Source of the DNA: Streptomyces sp. NBC_00440 | GTDB lineage: Bacteria > Actinomycetota > Actinomycetes > Streptomycetales > Streptomycetaceae | DNA: 64,000 nucleotides | Assembly (NCBI RefSeq): GCF_036014215.1 | Contig: NZ_CP107921.1 | Coordinates: forward strand, 7,313,501 to 7,377,500 | Direction of reading: 5' to 3' | Shown: one piece after another, positions 53,282-61,003 of the stretch | How positions within the stretch are numbered: the first letter of the stretch is position 1 | Layout: each line of letters begins with the position of its first letter | Translations under genes and position numbers: made by a program | Notes under the pieces: generated by a model | What the model was told of the DNA's origin: nothing | What the model saw: only the letters and a program-made list of their open reading frames with translations | The model's database searches: none

Positions 53282-53689
53282 TCACCAGGCGCTGCTCCAC
53301 CCGGTTGTGCTGGAATACGAGTCCAGCAGGTCCACCACGAAGACCAGGGCCGAGCCCGACGGGATCAACGGCGAGGGCGACTGATTGCCGTAGCCGAGAC
53401 GCGGGGGAACGATGATCTCGCGCCTACCGCCGACCTTCATCCCCCTCACCCCCCGGTCCCAGCCCTTGATGACCTTGCCACTGCCCAGGGCGAACTTGAA
53501 CGGCTGGCCCCGGTCCCAGGAGGCATCGAACTCCTTCCCGGACTCGAAGGTCACCCCGACATAGTGGACCCTGACCACCATGCCCGGCTTCACCTCAGCC
53601 CCGTCTCCGACGACCAGGTCCCGGATGGTCAGCTCGGTAGGAGCGTCACCCTCCGGAACGTCGACCTCGGGCTTTGTCAGTTCACTCAT
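53282..53689 (-). CDS. FKBP-type peptidyl-prolyl cis-trans isomerase
   Basis: 135 residues, cytosolic. A short acidic N-terminus, then one FKBP domain: 'VVRVHYVGVTFESGKEFDASWDRGQPFKFALGSGKVIKGWDRGVRGMKVGGRREIIVPPRLGYG' and 'SALVFVVDLLD'. The aromatic and Asp residues lining the FK506/proline pocket (Tyr, Phe-Asp, Trp, Tyr) are present. It assists protein folding by proline isomerisation. GAGGCGGC precedes ATG 53689. It sits between decayed genes with no functional neighbour. Confidence 0.93.
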   Translation of the reverse strand: MSELTKPEVDVPEGDAPTELTIRDLVVGDGAEVKPGMVVRVHYVGVTFESGKEFDASWDRGQPFKFALGSGKVIKGWDRGVRGMKVGGRREIIVPPRLGYGNQSPSPLIPSGSALVFVVDLLDSYSSTTGWSSAW

Positions 53690-53989
53690 TGCCGCCTCAT
53701 CACTCTCCGTCGGAAGCCGTCGCGCACGGATCAGCCGGGCACGTGGACACTCCATGCAGCAGATGGTCACGCTACCGAGAATGCCGGTCCCCGGAGCACA
53801 CCGGATCCAGCGGCCACAGGTGGTGATCTTTTGCACTGCCGATGAACGCGACCGGCACGCACAGGTCACGCAGTAATCGCCAGAACGAGACGTGGTGCAG
53901 ACGGCTGTCGGCACGTTGCGAAACATGTCGACCGAACATGGGGCTTCGCAGGCACAACTCTCTGCAACAAGCAGTCCGAGCGCCCCCGC

Positions 53990-54219
53990 ACCGTCCGCTC
54001 CATCCGAGCCCTCGTCCTGCGCCTGACCCGAGAGAACAGACCTGGGGCCACCGCCGGATACAGGGCGAACTCGCCCGCCTCGGCTACCCGATCGCCCCGT
54101 CCACAGTCTGGGAGATCCTCCACGCAGCCGGCATCGACCCCGCCACGCAACGCTCCGGCCCGACCTGGCGGCAGCGCGAGGAGGAGGGAAGGCACCGGGA
54201 GCTGGAGGGCGGCCTATAG
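53990..54219 (+). pseudogene. Fragment of an IS3/IS481-type transposase
   Basis: The stretch 'REQTWGHRRIQGELARLGYPIAPSTVWEILHAAGIDPATQRSGPTWRQ' is the helix-turn-helix linker just before the DDE integrase core of rve-type transposases. Neither the N-terminal part nor the catalytic Asp/Glu residues follow; after a Glu-rich run the frame stops. No terminal inverted repeats were found. The rest of 53690-54227 holds nothing I can identify. Confidence 0.7.
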
Positions 54220-54227
54220 TCGATCTC

Positions 54228-54839
54228 ATGAGTCGTTGGCAGGAACTGACCGGTGGCACATCCGGACACGAGTACGCCGCGCGCTTCGCCGCGCTGGCCC
54301 GCAACGGCAAGGATGTGCATGGTGAGGCGCGCTTCTGTGCGGCCCTGGTGCCCGCCGGGGCACGGGTGCTTGACGCCGGGTGCGGTACCGGACGGGTCGC
54401 GATCCGGTTGGCGGAGCTGGGGTACGACTGCGTCGGGATTGACCTCGACGACTCGATGCTGGACGTGGCGCGGACTCACGCGCCGGAGCTGCCGTGGTTC
54501 CGGGCCGATCTCGCCGAGTTCGATCCGGCCCTGCTCGGCATCGCGGCGGACTTCGACCTGGTCCTCGCTGCCGGCAATGTCTTCCCGCTGCTGGCCGCCG
54601 GTACCGAGGCCGCGGTGGTCAAGCGCCTGGCCGGGGCTTTGCGTCCGGGCGGGCTGCTGGTCGTGGGCTTCGGCCTGGACGCCGCCCACCTGCCCGTGCC
54701 GCCCGGCATCACGCTGCCGGAGTACGACGCGAGTTGCACTGCGGCGGGCCTCACCCTCGTCGACCGCTTTGCCACCTGGGACGCCGACGCCTACGACGGC
54801 GGTGGCTACGCCGTCAGTATCCATCGCACCAGTCCCTGA
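54228..54839 (+). CDS. Class I SAM-dependent methyltransferase
   Basis: 203 residues. Motif I 'ARVLDAGCGTGRVAIRLAELGYDCVGIDLDDSML', motif II/III 'FDLVLAAGNVFPLL' and 'LAGALRPGGLLVVGFGL' define a Rossmann-type methyltransferase. The substrate is unknown; nothing adjacent points to one. The transposase fragment ends 9 bases upstream of the start, so the native promoter may have been displaced. No strong ribosome site is visible. Confidence 0.87.
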   Translation: MSRWQELTGGTSGHEYAARFAALARNGKDVHGEARFCAALVPAGARVLDAGCGTGRVAIRLAELGYDCVGIDLDDSMLDVARTHAPELPWFRADLAEFDPALLGIAADFDLVLAAGNVFPLLAAGTEAAVVKRLAGALRPGGLLVVGFGLDAAHLPVPPGITLPEYDASCTAAGLTLVDRFATWDADAYDGGGYAVSIHRTSP

Positions 54840-55102
54840 CCCGGCCGCTCAGGTCCATGACCACCGGGGTGAGCGCCAGGCCCAGTTGCCATGGGTGCGC
54901 CCGCGCTGGGCACCCGTCGCCCGGTCGAGCCGCCGGCTGTCCGTCGCGGTAGTCCCCATGTCACGGCGCTGATGCGTCCCTGTGCCCGCGGCTCGCTCTG
55001 GCGAGCCCGCGCTTCTGTATGCATTGACGCCGATACGGCTGTCGCCCTAAGGTCCTGTTATTCATATAACCGATCTACATTCGTATATACGAACGGAGTC
55101 CT
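54840..55102 (+). promoter_or_regulatory. Intergenic region with IclR-type operator candidates
   Basis: No gene in these 263 bases. The 3' part is AT-rich and holds a perfect 14-bp palindrome TTCGTATATACGAA (55080-55093) and an inverted repeat GTTAT-TCAT-ATAAC (55057-55070), followed by GGAG and the GTG start of the IclR gene. This fits an autoregulated promoter of the IclR/aminotransferase pair. Confidence 0.6.
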
Positions 55103-55828
55103 GTGGCGAGTACATCGGTCACCCGGGCCCTGCGGATTCTGACCCTGGTTGCGCATGCGGATAAACCGGTCACGCTGAAGCAGATCGCCGAAGAGCTTGA
55201 GATCCCCAAGAGCACGGCGCACGGCATCCTGCGCGATCTCACAGGGGAGCGATTCATCGACGTATGCGAGCCCGTGGGATACACCGTCGGCCTTAAGGCG
55301 TTCGAGGTCGGAGCCGCGCATCTGCGCATCGCCGGGGTCAGTGGGGTGATCTCGTCCGAACTGGTCGAACTGAGCCGCGCGTTGGACATCACGGCGCACT
55401 ACGCGGTCCTGGACGGTACCGAGGCCGTGTACCTCTGCAAACAGGACCCGGTCAACGCGGGGATACAACTGGCCAGTTCGTTGGGCGCGCGCCTGCCCTC
55501 CCACCTGACCGCGGTCGGCAAGTGCTGTCTTGCCTGGCTCCGTCCTGAAGACGTGGCGGAGCACGTGCACAGCACGGGGGCCGAGGACCCGGGCCGTCTG
55601 CGAGAAGAGTTGCTACGGGTCAGGGAGCACGGTCACGCCACCGACGACGGACAGGTCGCCTCCGGTGTGCAGTGCATCGCTGCTCCGGTCTTCGACCCGG
55701 CGGGCCCCAGGGGCGCTGTCGGAATCAGTTATCTCAAGGGAGGCTTCCCCGAAGTGGACACGGCAACAGAGGCCGTACGGAAATCCGCGGCTCGCCTGAC
55801 CGCCAAACTGGGCGGAGTGCAGCGGTGA
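55103..55828 (+). CDS. IclR-family transcriptional regulator
   Basis: 241 residues. N-terminal winged helix ('SVTRALRILTLVAHADKPVTLKQIAEELEIPKSTAHGILRDLTGERFI') and C-terminal IclR effector domain ('HYAVLDGTEAVYLCKQDP', 'LGARLPSHLTAVGKCCLAWL', 'GVQCIAAPVFDPAGPRGAVGISYLKG'). Such regulators respond to small carboxylates, aromatic acids or sugar acids. A perfect palindrome lies 10-23 bases before its GTG start, so autoregulation is likely. It overlaps the aminotransferase gene by GTGA. Confidence 0.93.
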   Translation: MASTSVTRALRILTLVAHADKPVTLKQIAEELEIPKSTAHGILRDLTGERFIDVCEPVGYTVGLKAFEVGAAHLRIAGVSGVISSELVELSRALDITAHYAVLDGTEAVYLCKQDPVNAGIQLASSLGARLPSHLTAVGKCCLAWLRPEDVAEHVHSTGAEDPGRLREELLRVREHGHATDDGQVASGVQCIAAPVFDPAGPRGAVGISYLKGGFPEVDTATEAVRKSAARLTAKLGGVQR

Positions 55829-56862
55829 TCCGCGCGAGGCCCTGGCTGGACGGGATCACCCCCTACCGGCCCGGCCGTCAGGCACTGACCGCAGCAGGAT
55901 CGATGGCCTCCAACGAGTCGCCTCTCGGGGCCAGCCCCAGGGTGGCAGCGGCGGTGGCCGAAGCGGTGACCGGAGCCCATCAGTATCCGGACCCGCTGGC
56001 GACGGATCTCCGGCAGCGGCTGGCCGAGTTGCACGAGGTCAGCGTTGAGCACATTCTCGTGGGCAATGGATCCGACGAGTTGATATTCCTGTTGGCCTGG
56101 GCCTACCTGGCTCACGGCGGGCAGGCCGTGTGCGCCGATCCGGCCTACCGCGTGGACGAGATCAGCAGCCAGGTGGTCGACGCGCGTCTCACCAGGATCC
56201 CCCTGCGGAACTGGACCCACGACCTGTCGGCCATGGCCGACGTGGCGGCCGACATCGCCTATGTGGTCAACCCGCACAATCCCACCGGGACGACGCTGGG
56301 ACTGCAGGCGATCGAATCGTTCGTCGCACGCGCGCAGAGCCGCCTCGTCGTGGTCGACGAGGCGTATATCGACTTCACCGACGACCCGGCCGCCACGAGT
56401 GCCATCCCGCTCGCCCGCCAGGGCAAGGCGGCCGTACTGCGCACCTTCTCCAAGGTGCACGGTCTCGCCGGCCTGCGCGTCGGCTATCTCGTGGCGGACC
56501 CGGCGATCATCGACACACTGCGAACCGTCCGCGCCCCGTTCTCCGTCGGTGGCCTGGCCCAGGCCGCGGCCTGCGCGGCCCTCGACGACCACGCGCATTA
56601 CCAGGCCGTACGACGGCATACGATGCAGCACCGTGCGGCACTGGCCGACCTGTTCACATCCGCCGGCTACGACGTCGTACCCTCACAGGCCAATTTCGTC
56701 CTCGTCAGGGCAAGGGACGAGGACCACCTCGTCGCTCGACTCGCCGAGCACGGTGTCTCGGTACGGCCGGGCAGCGCCCTCGGCGCCCCCGGCACCGTCC
56801 GGATCAGCGTGCCCTCACTCCCCGGCATGGCCCTGGTCGAGCGAGCTCTCGCCATGCCCTGA
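55825..56862 (+). CDS. HisC-like PLP-dependent aminotransferase
   Basis: 345 residues, fold type I class II. 'MASNESPLGASPRV' and 'HQYPDPLATDLRQRLAEL' at the start, 'VGNGSDELIFLLAWAYL' (phosphate cup), 'YVVNPHNPTGT' (Asn), 'VVDEAYIDF' (Asp/Tyr), and 'RTFSKVHGLAGLRVGYLV' with the PLP lysine in SK. This is the histidinol-phosphate/aromatic aminotransferase group. It is unlikely to be the biosynthetic HisC because it is paired with an IclR regulator and no his genes are near. It may transaminate an amino acid under IclR control. GTG start coupled to IclR by a 4-base overlap. Confidence 0.85.
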   Translation: MIRARPWLDGITPYRPGRQALTAAGSMASNESPLGASPRVAAAVAEAVTGAHQYPDPLATDLRQRLAELHEVSVEHILVGNGSDELIFLLAWAYLAHGGQAVCADPAYRVDEISSQVVDARLTRIPLRNWTHDLSAMADVAADIAYVVNPHNPTGTTLGLQAIESFVARAQSRLVVVDEAYIDFTDDPAATSAIPLARQGKAAVLRTFSKVHGLAGLRVGYLVADPAIIDTLRTVRAPFSVGGLAQAAACAALDDHAHYQAVRRHTMQHRAALADLFTSAGYDVVPSQANFVLVRARDEDHLVARLAEHGVSVRPGSALGAPGTVRISVPSLPGMALVERALAMP

Positions 56863-56905
56863 CGGCTGGGGACCACAGGGATGACCCCGTCGCCCGTACT
56901 GGAGG

Positions 56906-57691
56906 TCAGTCAACCGCGCTCATCCGGGACGCGGTCGGCACGGCCTGCCCGCTGAGGAGGCGTCCCGCGCCCGGCACCGTCGGAGTCAGGCCGAGTTCGG
57001 TCAGCAGGCGGAACGTCGTAGCCGTCGCCGCGGACAGCACCGGGATGCCGCACTCGTCCTCGACTGCCTGGATCGCGTCCAGGGACGGCATCTGCACGCA
57101 GGCCGACAGGACCAACGCGTCCGCGTTGCTCAGGTCGAGGCGCTTGTAGTGGTCGCGGAGGTCCGCGGGGTCGAGGCGGGCGACGGCGAGGTTGTCGGGG
57201 ACCTCCAGGCTGAGGGAATCGACCACATCGATACCGGCGGACTCGATGTACTGCGTGACGAGCGAGGTCAGCGGCTTCATGTACGGGGTGACGACGGCGA
57301 CCCGCCGGGCGCCCAGCGCGGCGATCCCGTCCAGGAGTGCGCCGGCACTGGAGACGACGGGGGCCTTGGCGCCCTGCTCCCGGAGCACGGAAGTGATCTG
57401 GTCCTCCGCCGTGCAGTGGTGGCCCGGGCCCTGCGCCATGATCGCGACCAGGCAGGCGGTGGCCACCACGTCCGGCTGGGCGTCGGCCAGTTCGAGAGCG
57501 GCGCGTTCCGTCTGCGCGTTCATGCCGCGAAGTTCCTCGGGCGTGACCTGCCGCATACGCATGCGGCTGCTGTGGAAGACGAAGCGGTCGCCCTGCCCGG
57601 CATCCTCGCGGGCCCGCAGCATGCGCGGGACCTCGGTCTCCATCGTCAGGTTCGAGCTGGGCACGATCATCCCGATGTGGTGCGTGGGCAT
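56906..57691 (-). CDS. nicE: Maleate cis-trans isomerase
   Basis: 261 residues, Asp/Glu racemase superfamily. 'IGMIVPSSNLTMETEVP', 'FHSSRMRMRQVTPEELRGM', 'VVATACLVAIMAQGPGHH' (first catalytic Cys), 'APVVSSAGALLDGI', 'VVTPYMKPLTSLVTQYI' and 'LVLSACVQMPSLDAI' (second Cys) match maleate isomerases of the NicE type. It turns maleate into fumarate, the last step of aerobic nicotinate breakdown. GGAGG precedes the ATG. Its role is supported by NicD and NicF homologues in the same operon. Confidence 0.92.
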   Translation of the reverse strand: MPTHHIGMIVPSSNLTMETEVPRMLRAREDAGQGDRFVFHSSRMRMRQVTPEELRGMNAQTERAALELADAQPDVVATACLVAIMAQGPGHHCTAEDQITSVLREQGAKAPVVSSAGALLDGIAALGARRVAVVTPYMKPLTSLVTQYIESAGIDVVDSLSLEVPDNLAVARLDPADLRDHYKRLDLSNADALVLSACVQMPSLDAIQAVEDECGIPVLSAATATTFRLLTELGLTPTVPGAGRLLSGQAVPTASRMSAVD

Positions 57692-57786
57692 GTACTTCCT
57701 CCATCAAAAGTCCGGACACGTACGAATTTGGCTGTGGTGAGCCCCGAATGCTCGGCAGAGGCGGGGCAGCGGGGCGGTTGAGGGAG

Positions 57787-58263
57787 TCAGGAGCTGCGGG
57801 CCAGCTGCTCCCAGTGGTCGGCGAGGCGTGTCAGCTCCCGGACGATCTCCTCGCGCCGTTCGGGGGCGTAGGGCTGCAGCAGCTGCTCGTCCAGCTCACG
57901 CGCCCGCGTGTTCGCCGTCTCGACCACCTCTCGCCCCTCGTCCGTCAGGTGCAGCAGCTTGCGCCGTGCGTCGGCGGGCGAGGGGGTGCGGGCGAGCAGC
58001 CCTCGGTTTTCGAGGCGCCGTGCGATGTCTGCCATGGTGGACGTGTCGAGGGCGGAGAGCGCGGCCAGGGAGCTCTGGTCGAGCCCCGGGTTGGCCTCGG
58101 CGATCTGCAACACCGCGAACTGCGGGCCCGTGAGTGTCGCGTCGACGCTGCGCACCCAGACCGCCAGATACGCCTGGTAGAGGCGCCGGGACTGGAATCC
58201 GGGCGCTTCGACGAGTCGACGTGGAGCAGCGGGGGCGTCAGTGGCCGCCGTGGAGTCAGTCAT
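57787..58263 (-). CDS. MarR-family regulator, probable nicotinate-operon regulator
   Basis: 158 residues. 'LTGPQFAVLQIAEANPGLDQSSLAALSALDTSTMADIARRLENRGLLARTPSPADARRKLLHLTDEGREVV' is a complete MarR winged helix with the wing 'DARRKLLHLT'. Position inside the nic operon (8-base overlap with nicD, 95 bases before nicE) parallels NicR, the MarR repressor of nicotinate genes in Pseudomonas that responds to 6-hydroxynicotinate. The effector here is inferred. Confidence 0.88.
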   Translation of the reverse strand: MTDSTAATDAPAAPRRLVEAPGFQSRRLYQAYLAVWVRSVDATLTGPQFAVLQIAEANPGLDQSSLAALSALDTSTMADIARRLENRGLLARTPSPADARRKLLHLTDEGREVVETANTRARELDEQLLQPYAPERREEIVRELTRLADHWEQLARSS

Positions 58264-59143
58264 AGGCCAACTTTCCCACGGACGCGCGCTCTTCAGCGGG
58301 GTGGGGAGCCGCTAGGGCATCACGGAGCAGGGCGAGGGAGGTGTCCGGGTTGTCCCAGAAGACCATGTGGCCGGCGTCCGGCACGCGGATCAGGCGGGCG
58401 GCGGGAAGCGAACTGGCGGCCTCGGCGGCTCCTTCGGCCGTCACGACCGGGCTGTCAGCTCCGTACATGAGGGTTGTCGGGGTATTCGCGCCGATCCGCG
58501 GCCACCAGTCGAAGAAGTCCTCGCTCTCGAACCCCTCGTGCGTGGCGGTGATCGCCACGTCGCCACAACTGCTCAGCCATCGCGCGCGCAGTTCCTGTTC
58601 GCGGCGGGGCCAGGACGGCCAGGAGCGGGCGACCTCGTCGGCGTCCGTGCCGCGCCGGGCCTCTTGCAGCTGGTTCGCGAACGCCGTCAGCGGGGTCGGG
58701 TACGGGCCGCGTCCCGGCCCCGACATCGGTGGGTCGACGATTACCGTGCCGCGCAGCGGTACCCGTGCGCGTACGGCCACGACCGTGGCGATGCGGGCAC
58801 CCATCGAGTGCCCCAGCAGCAAGGGGTGATCGAGGCCGAGCTGTTCGACGACGGCCTCGGCGTCGGCCGCGTAATCGTCCAGCGCATAGCTGTCACCGTC
58901 GTCGGACAGGCCCCGGCCACGTACGTCCAGGACGACCGGGCGTACGGGACCGGTCAGGGCGCGGGCCACGAAGTCCATGGTCACGGCGGGGGAGGTGATT
59001 CCGGGCAGGATCAGCACCGGAACGCCGTCGCCGCCGTAGTCCAGGGCGTGCAGGCGCAGGCCGCCGTGGTGGGCCCAGCGGCTGCGGGCGGGGATGTCGG
59101 CGAGGTCGGCGAGTGCCGGCTGGGTGAGCGAGCGCTGGTTCAT
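58256..59143 (-). CDS. nicD: Alpha/beta hydrolase, N-formylmaleamate deformylase
   Basis: 295 residues. Alpha/beta hydrolase fold with oxyanion 'LILPGITSPA', nucleophile 'LLGHSMGARIAT', acid residue region 'LMYGADSPVV' and His in 'PDAGHMVFWDNPD'. The segment 'VDPPMSGPGRGPYPTPLTAFANQL' and 'WPSWPRREQELRARWLSSC' matches NicD deformylases, which hydrolyse N-formylmaleamate to maleamate and formate. Its neighbours NicF and NicE carry out the next two steps. Confidence 0.88.
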   Translation of the reverse strand: MNQRSLTQPALADLADIPARSRWAHHGGLRLHALDYGGDGVPVLILPGITSPAVTMDFVARALTGPVRPVVLDVRGRGLSDDGDSYALDDYAADAEAVVEQLGLDHPLLLGHSMGARIATVVAVRARVPLRGTVIVDPPMSGPGRGPYPTPLTAFANQLQEARRGTDADEVARSWPSWPRREQELRARWLSSCGDVAITATHEGFESEDFFDWWPRIGANTPTTLMYGADSPVVTAEGAAEAASSLPAARLIRVPDAGHMVFWDNPDTSLALLRDALAAPHPAEERASVGKLAYD

Positions 59144-59156
59144 GGTGCGGGAGTCC

Positions 59157-59813
59157 TCACTGTGCGGTGGGGAGTTCGGCGAGGTAGCCGAGGGCGTCGG
59201 CCTGGTCGATGACGTCGCCGTACTTGGCCTGGATGTCGAAGAGGGCAGCGTCGTGCGGTCCCTGGGCGCGGTCGCCGACGGCGTCGCTCGGCACCAGCAC
59301 CTGGAACCCGGACTGGACGGCGTCGACGGCGGTGGCGCGCACGCAGCCGCTGGTCGTGGCCCCGCACACCACGGCCGTGTCCCGGCCGAGGGCCGTGAGC
59401 TGCGCGGAGAGCGAGGTGCCGAAGAACGCGGATGCCCCCTTCTTCACCACGAGCACGTCCCCGTCCCGGTACGGCAGCCGGGGGTCGAGCGCGACCGCGT
59501 CGCTGCCTTCGCGCAGGGCGCGCATACCGGTCGCCTTGTCCAGCCAGGCGACGGAGCGGCCGTCGGCCTCGGCGGGCGTGTAGCTGATCGCCGTGAAGAT
59601 CACGGGCACACCGGCTTCGCGCGCTGCCTCGATGAGCTGGGTCGTGGCGGCGACGGTCGCGGTGAGGTCGCTGCCGGTCGGGAAGTCGGCTTCGGTGAAG
59701 CCGCGGGTGAGATCGACGACGACCAGGGCGGGCCGGGTGCCGCGGGGCACGGGGCTGCCGAAGCCGGCCCGTTCGTAGACGGAGTCGGTCCGTCGGCCGT
59801 AGCGCGCGGTCAT
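59157..59813 (-). CDS. nicF: Isochorismatase-family maleamate amidohydrolase
   Basis: 218 residues. Cysteine hydrolase of the isochorismatase superfamily with the Asp-Lys-Cys triad in 'ALVVVDLTRGF', 'VLVVKKGASAFFGTSL' and 'AVVCGATTSGCVRATAVDA'. The extended N-terminus ('VYERAGFGSPVPRG') is typical of NicF/maleamate amidases and N-carbamoylsarcosine amidases. In this operon it should release ammonia from maleamate to give maleate for NicE. Thirteen bases separate it from nicD. Confidence 0.88.
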   Translation of the reverse strand: MTARYGRRTDSVYERAGFGSPVPRGTRPALVVVDLTRGFTEADFPTGSDLTATVAATTQLIEAAREAGVPVIFTAISYTPAEADGRSVAWLDKATGMRALREGSDAVALDPRLPYRDGDVLVVKKGASAFFGTSLSAQLTALGRDTAVVCGATTSGCVRATAVDAVQSGFQVLVPSDAVGDRAQGPHDAALFDIQAKYGDVIDQADALGYLAELPTAQ

Positions 59814-59834
59814 GGGGTCCTCACATCGGGGGTG

Positions 59835-60497
59835 TCAGCGGCGGGAGAAGGCACGGGTGATCAGCCAGCCTTGGAACATCCCGGCGGCGAAGGCCGCCAC
59901 GACGGGTGCGTAGCGGGTGGCCGTGGGGCCGACGAGGAGCGCCAGTCCGTCGAGTTCGGGTGCTGTGGCAGCTGTGGCAGGTGTGGGCGCCGGGCTTCGG
60001 GCGGCGCCGGTGGTGGTGCTGCCCGTGCTGCCCGTGGCGATGGCCGGGCTGCCGGACAGCTGCCCCACCAGGTTCTGGGCGAACTGCCGCAGCAGGCGGT
60101 CGGAGACCGTCACGATGGCACCCTTGCCGAACTGGGCGATCTTGCCGCGGATGACCAGGTCGGTCGAGATCCGCAACAGCGACCCCGAGCCGTCGGGAGC
60201 CTCCGCCACCTCCAGGTCGACTGCGGCCTCGGCATCGCCGCTGCCGTGGACGTCGGCGCCGCTGGCCTGCAGCCGCAGGCGACGTGCCTCCGGGTCGGAT
60301 TCGAGGAACCGCACCGTCCCCGCGTAACCGGCCGTGATCGGCCCGACCTTGACCTTGACCGTGCCGCGCCAGGCGTCGCCGTCGAGTCCTTCGAGGGCCG
60401 CGCCCGGCATACAGGCGGCCACCCGCTCCACCTCGTTGAGGAGCTTGAACACGGCATCGGGTGCTGCCTGCACCGCGATCTCGTTGGTGAGGATCAC
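59835..60497 (-). CDS. CoxG-like SRPBCC protein, hydroxylase accessory factor
   Basis: 220 residues. 'LTNEIAVQAAPDAVFKLLNEVERVAACMPGAALEG' and 'WRGTVKVKVGPITAGYAGTVRF' are the CoxG (carbon monoxide dehydrogenase subunit G) signature of the START-like fold. A Thr/Ala-rich linker and a C-terminal hydrophobic segment ('APVVAAFAAGMFQGWLI') suggest membrane attachment. CoxG recruits CO dehydrogenase to the membrane; here it may do the same for the molybdenum hydroxylase, passing electrons to the respiratory chain. GTG start overlaps the [2Fe-2S] subunit stop by GTGA. Confidence 0.87.
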   Translation of the reverse strand: MILTNEIAVQAAPDAVFKLLNEVERVAACMPGAALEGLDGDAWRGTVKVKVGPITAGYAGTVRFLESDPEARRLRLQASGADVHGSGDAEAAVDLEVAEAPDGSGSLLRISTDLVIRGKIAQFGKGAIVTVSDRLLRQFAQNLVGQLSGSPAIATGSTGSTTTGAARSPAPTPATAATAPELDGLALLVGPTATRYAPVVAAFAAGMFQGWLITRAFSRR

Positions 60498-61003
60498 TGG
60501 ACGTTTCCTTTCTGGTGCCCGCGCCGGGCTGTGGCGCAGTGCTCGACCGCGTCGACGATGGTCTGGTAGCCGGTGCAGCGGCACAGGTTGGAGGAAACGG
60601 CCTCGCGGATCTCCTTACGGTCCGCGTCCGGGTTCTCCGCGAGGAAGCCCTCGGCGAGCATGAGGAAGCCGGGGGTGCAGAAGCCGCACTGGAGTCCGTG
60701 CCGATCGGCGAATGCCTGTTGGAGATCGCTGAGCCGGCTGTCGCCGGAGAGCGACTCGACGGTGCGGACCTGCTTTCCTTCCGCCTGCACGGCGAACATG
60801 AGGCAGGAGCGGGCCGGACGTCCGTCGACGAGTACGGTGCACGCCCCGCAGATGCCGTGTTCGCAGGCCAGGTGGGTGCCCGTGAGCCCGAGGTCGTGGC
60901 GGAGGGTGTCGGCGAGGGTGCGGCGCGAGTCCAGGACGACCTCACGCGCCGTGCCGTTCACGGTGAGGCTGACCAGCTGGTGGTCCGTGGAGTTGCTGCT
61001 CAT
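60494..61003 (-). CDS. [2Fe-2S] subunit of a molybdenum hydroxylase (nicotinate hydroxylase-like)
   Basis: 169 residues. Plant-type [2Fe-2S] cluster in 'ACEHGICGACTVLVDGRPARSC' and the second, alpha-helical cluster in 'CGFCTPGF...NLCRCTGY', as in the small subunit of xanthine dehydrogenase-family enzymes. It shuttles electrons from the molybdenum site to FAD or an outside acceptor. ATG 61003 overlaps the large-subunit stop by 4 bases. In a nic operon it is most simply the iron-sulfur subunit of nicotinate 6-hydroxylase. Confidence 0.93.
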   Translation of the reverse strand: MSSNSTDHQLVSLTVNGTAREVVLDSRRTLADTLRHDLGLTGTHLACEHGICGACTVLVDGRPARSCLMFAVQAEGKQVRTVESLSGDSRLSDLQQAFADRHGLQCGFCTPGFLMLAEGFLAENPDADRKEIREAVSSNLCRCTGYQTIVDAVEHCATARRGHQKGNVQ

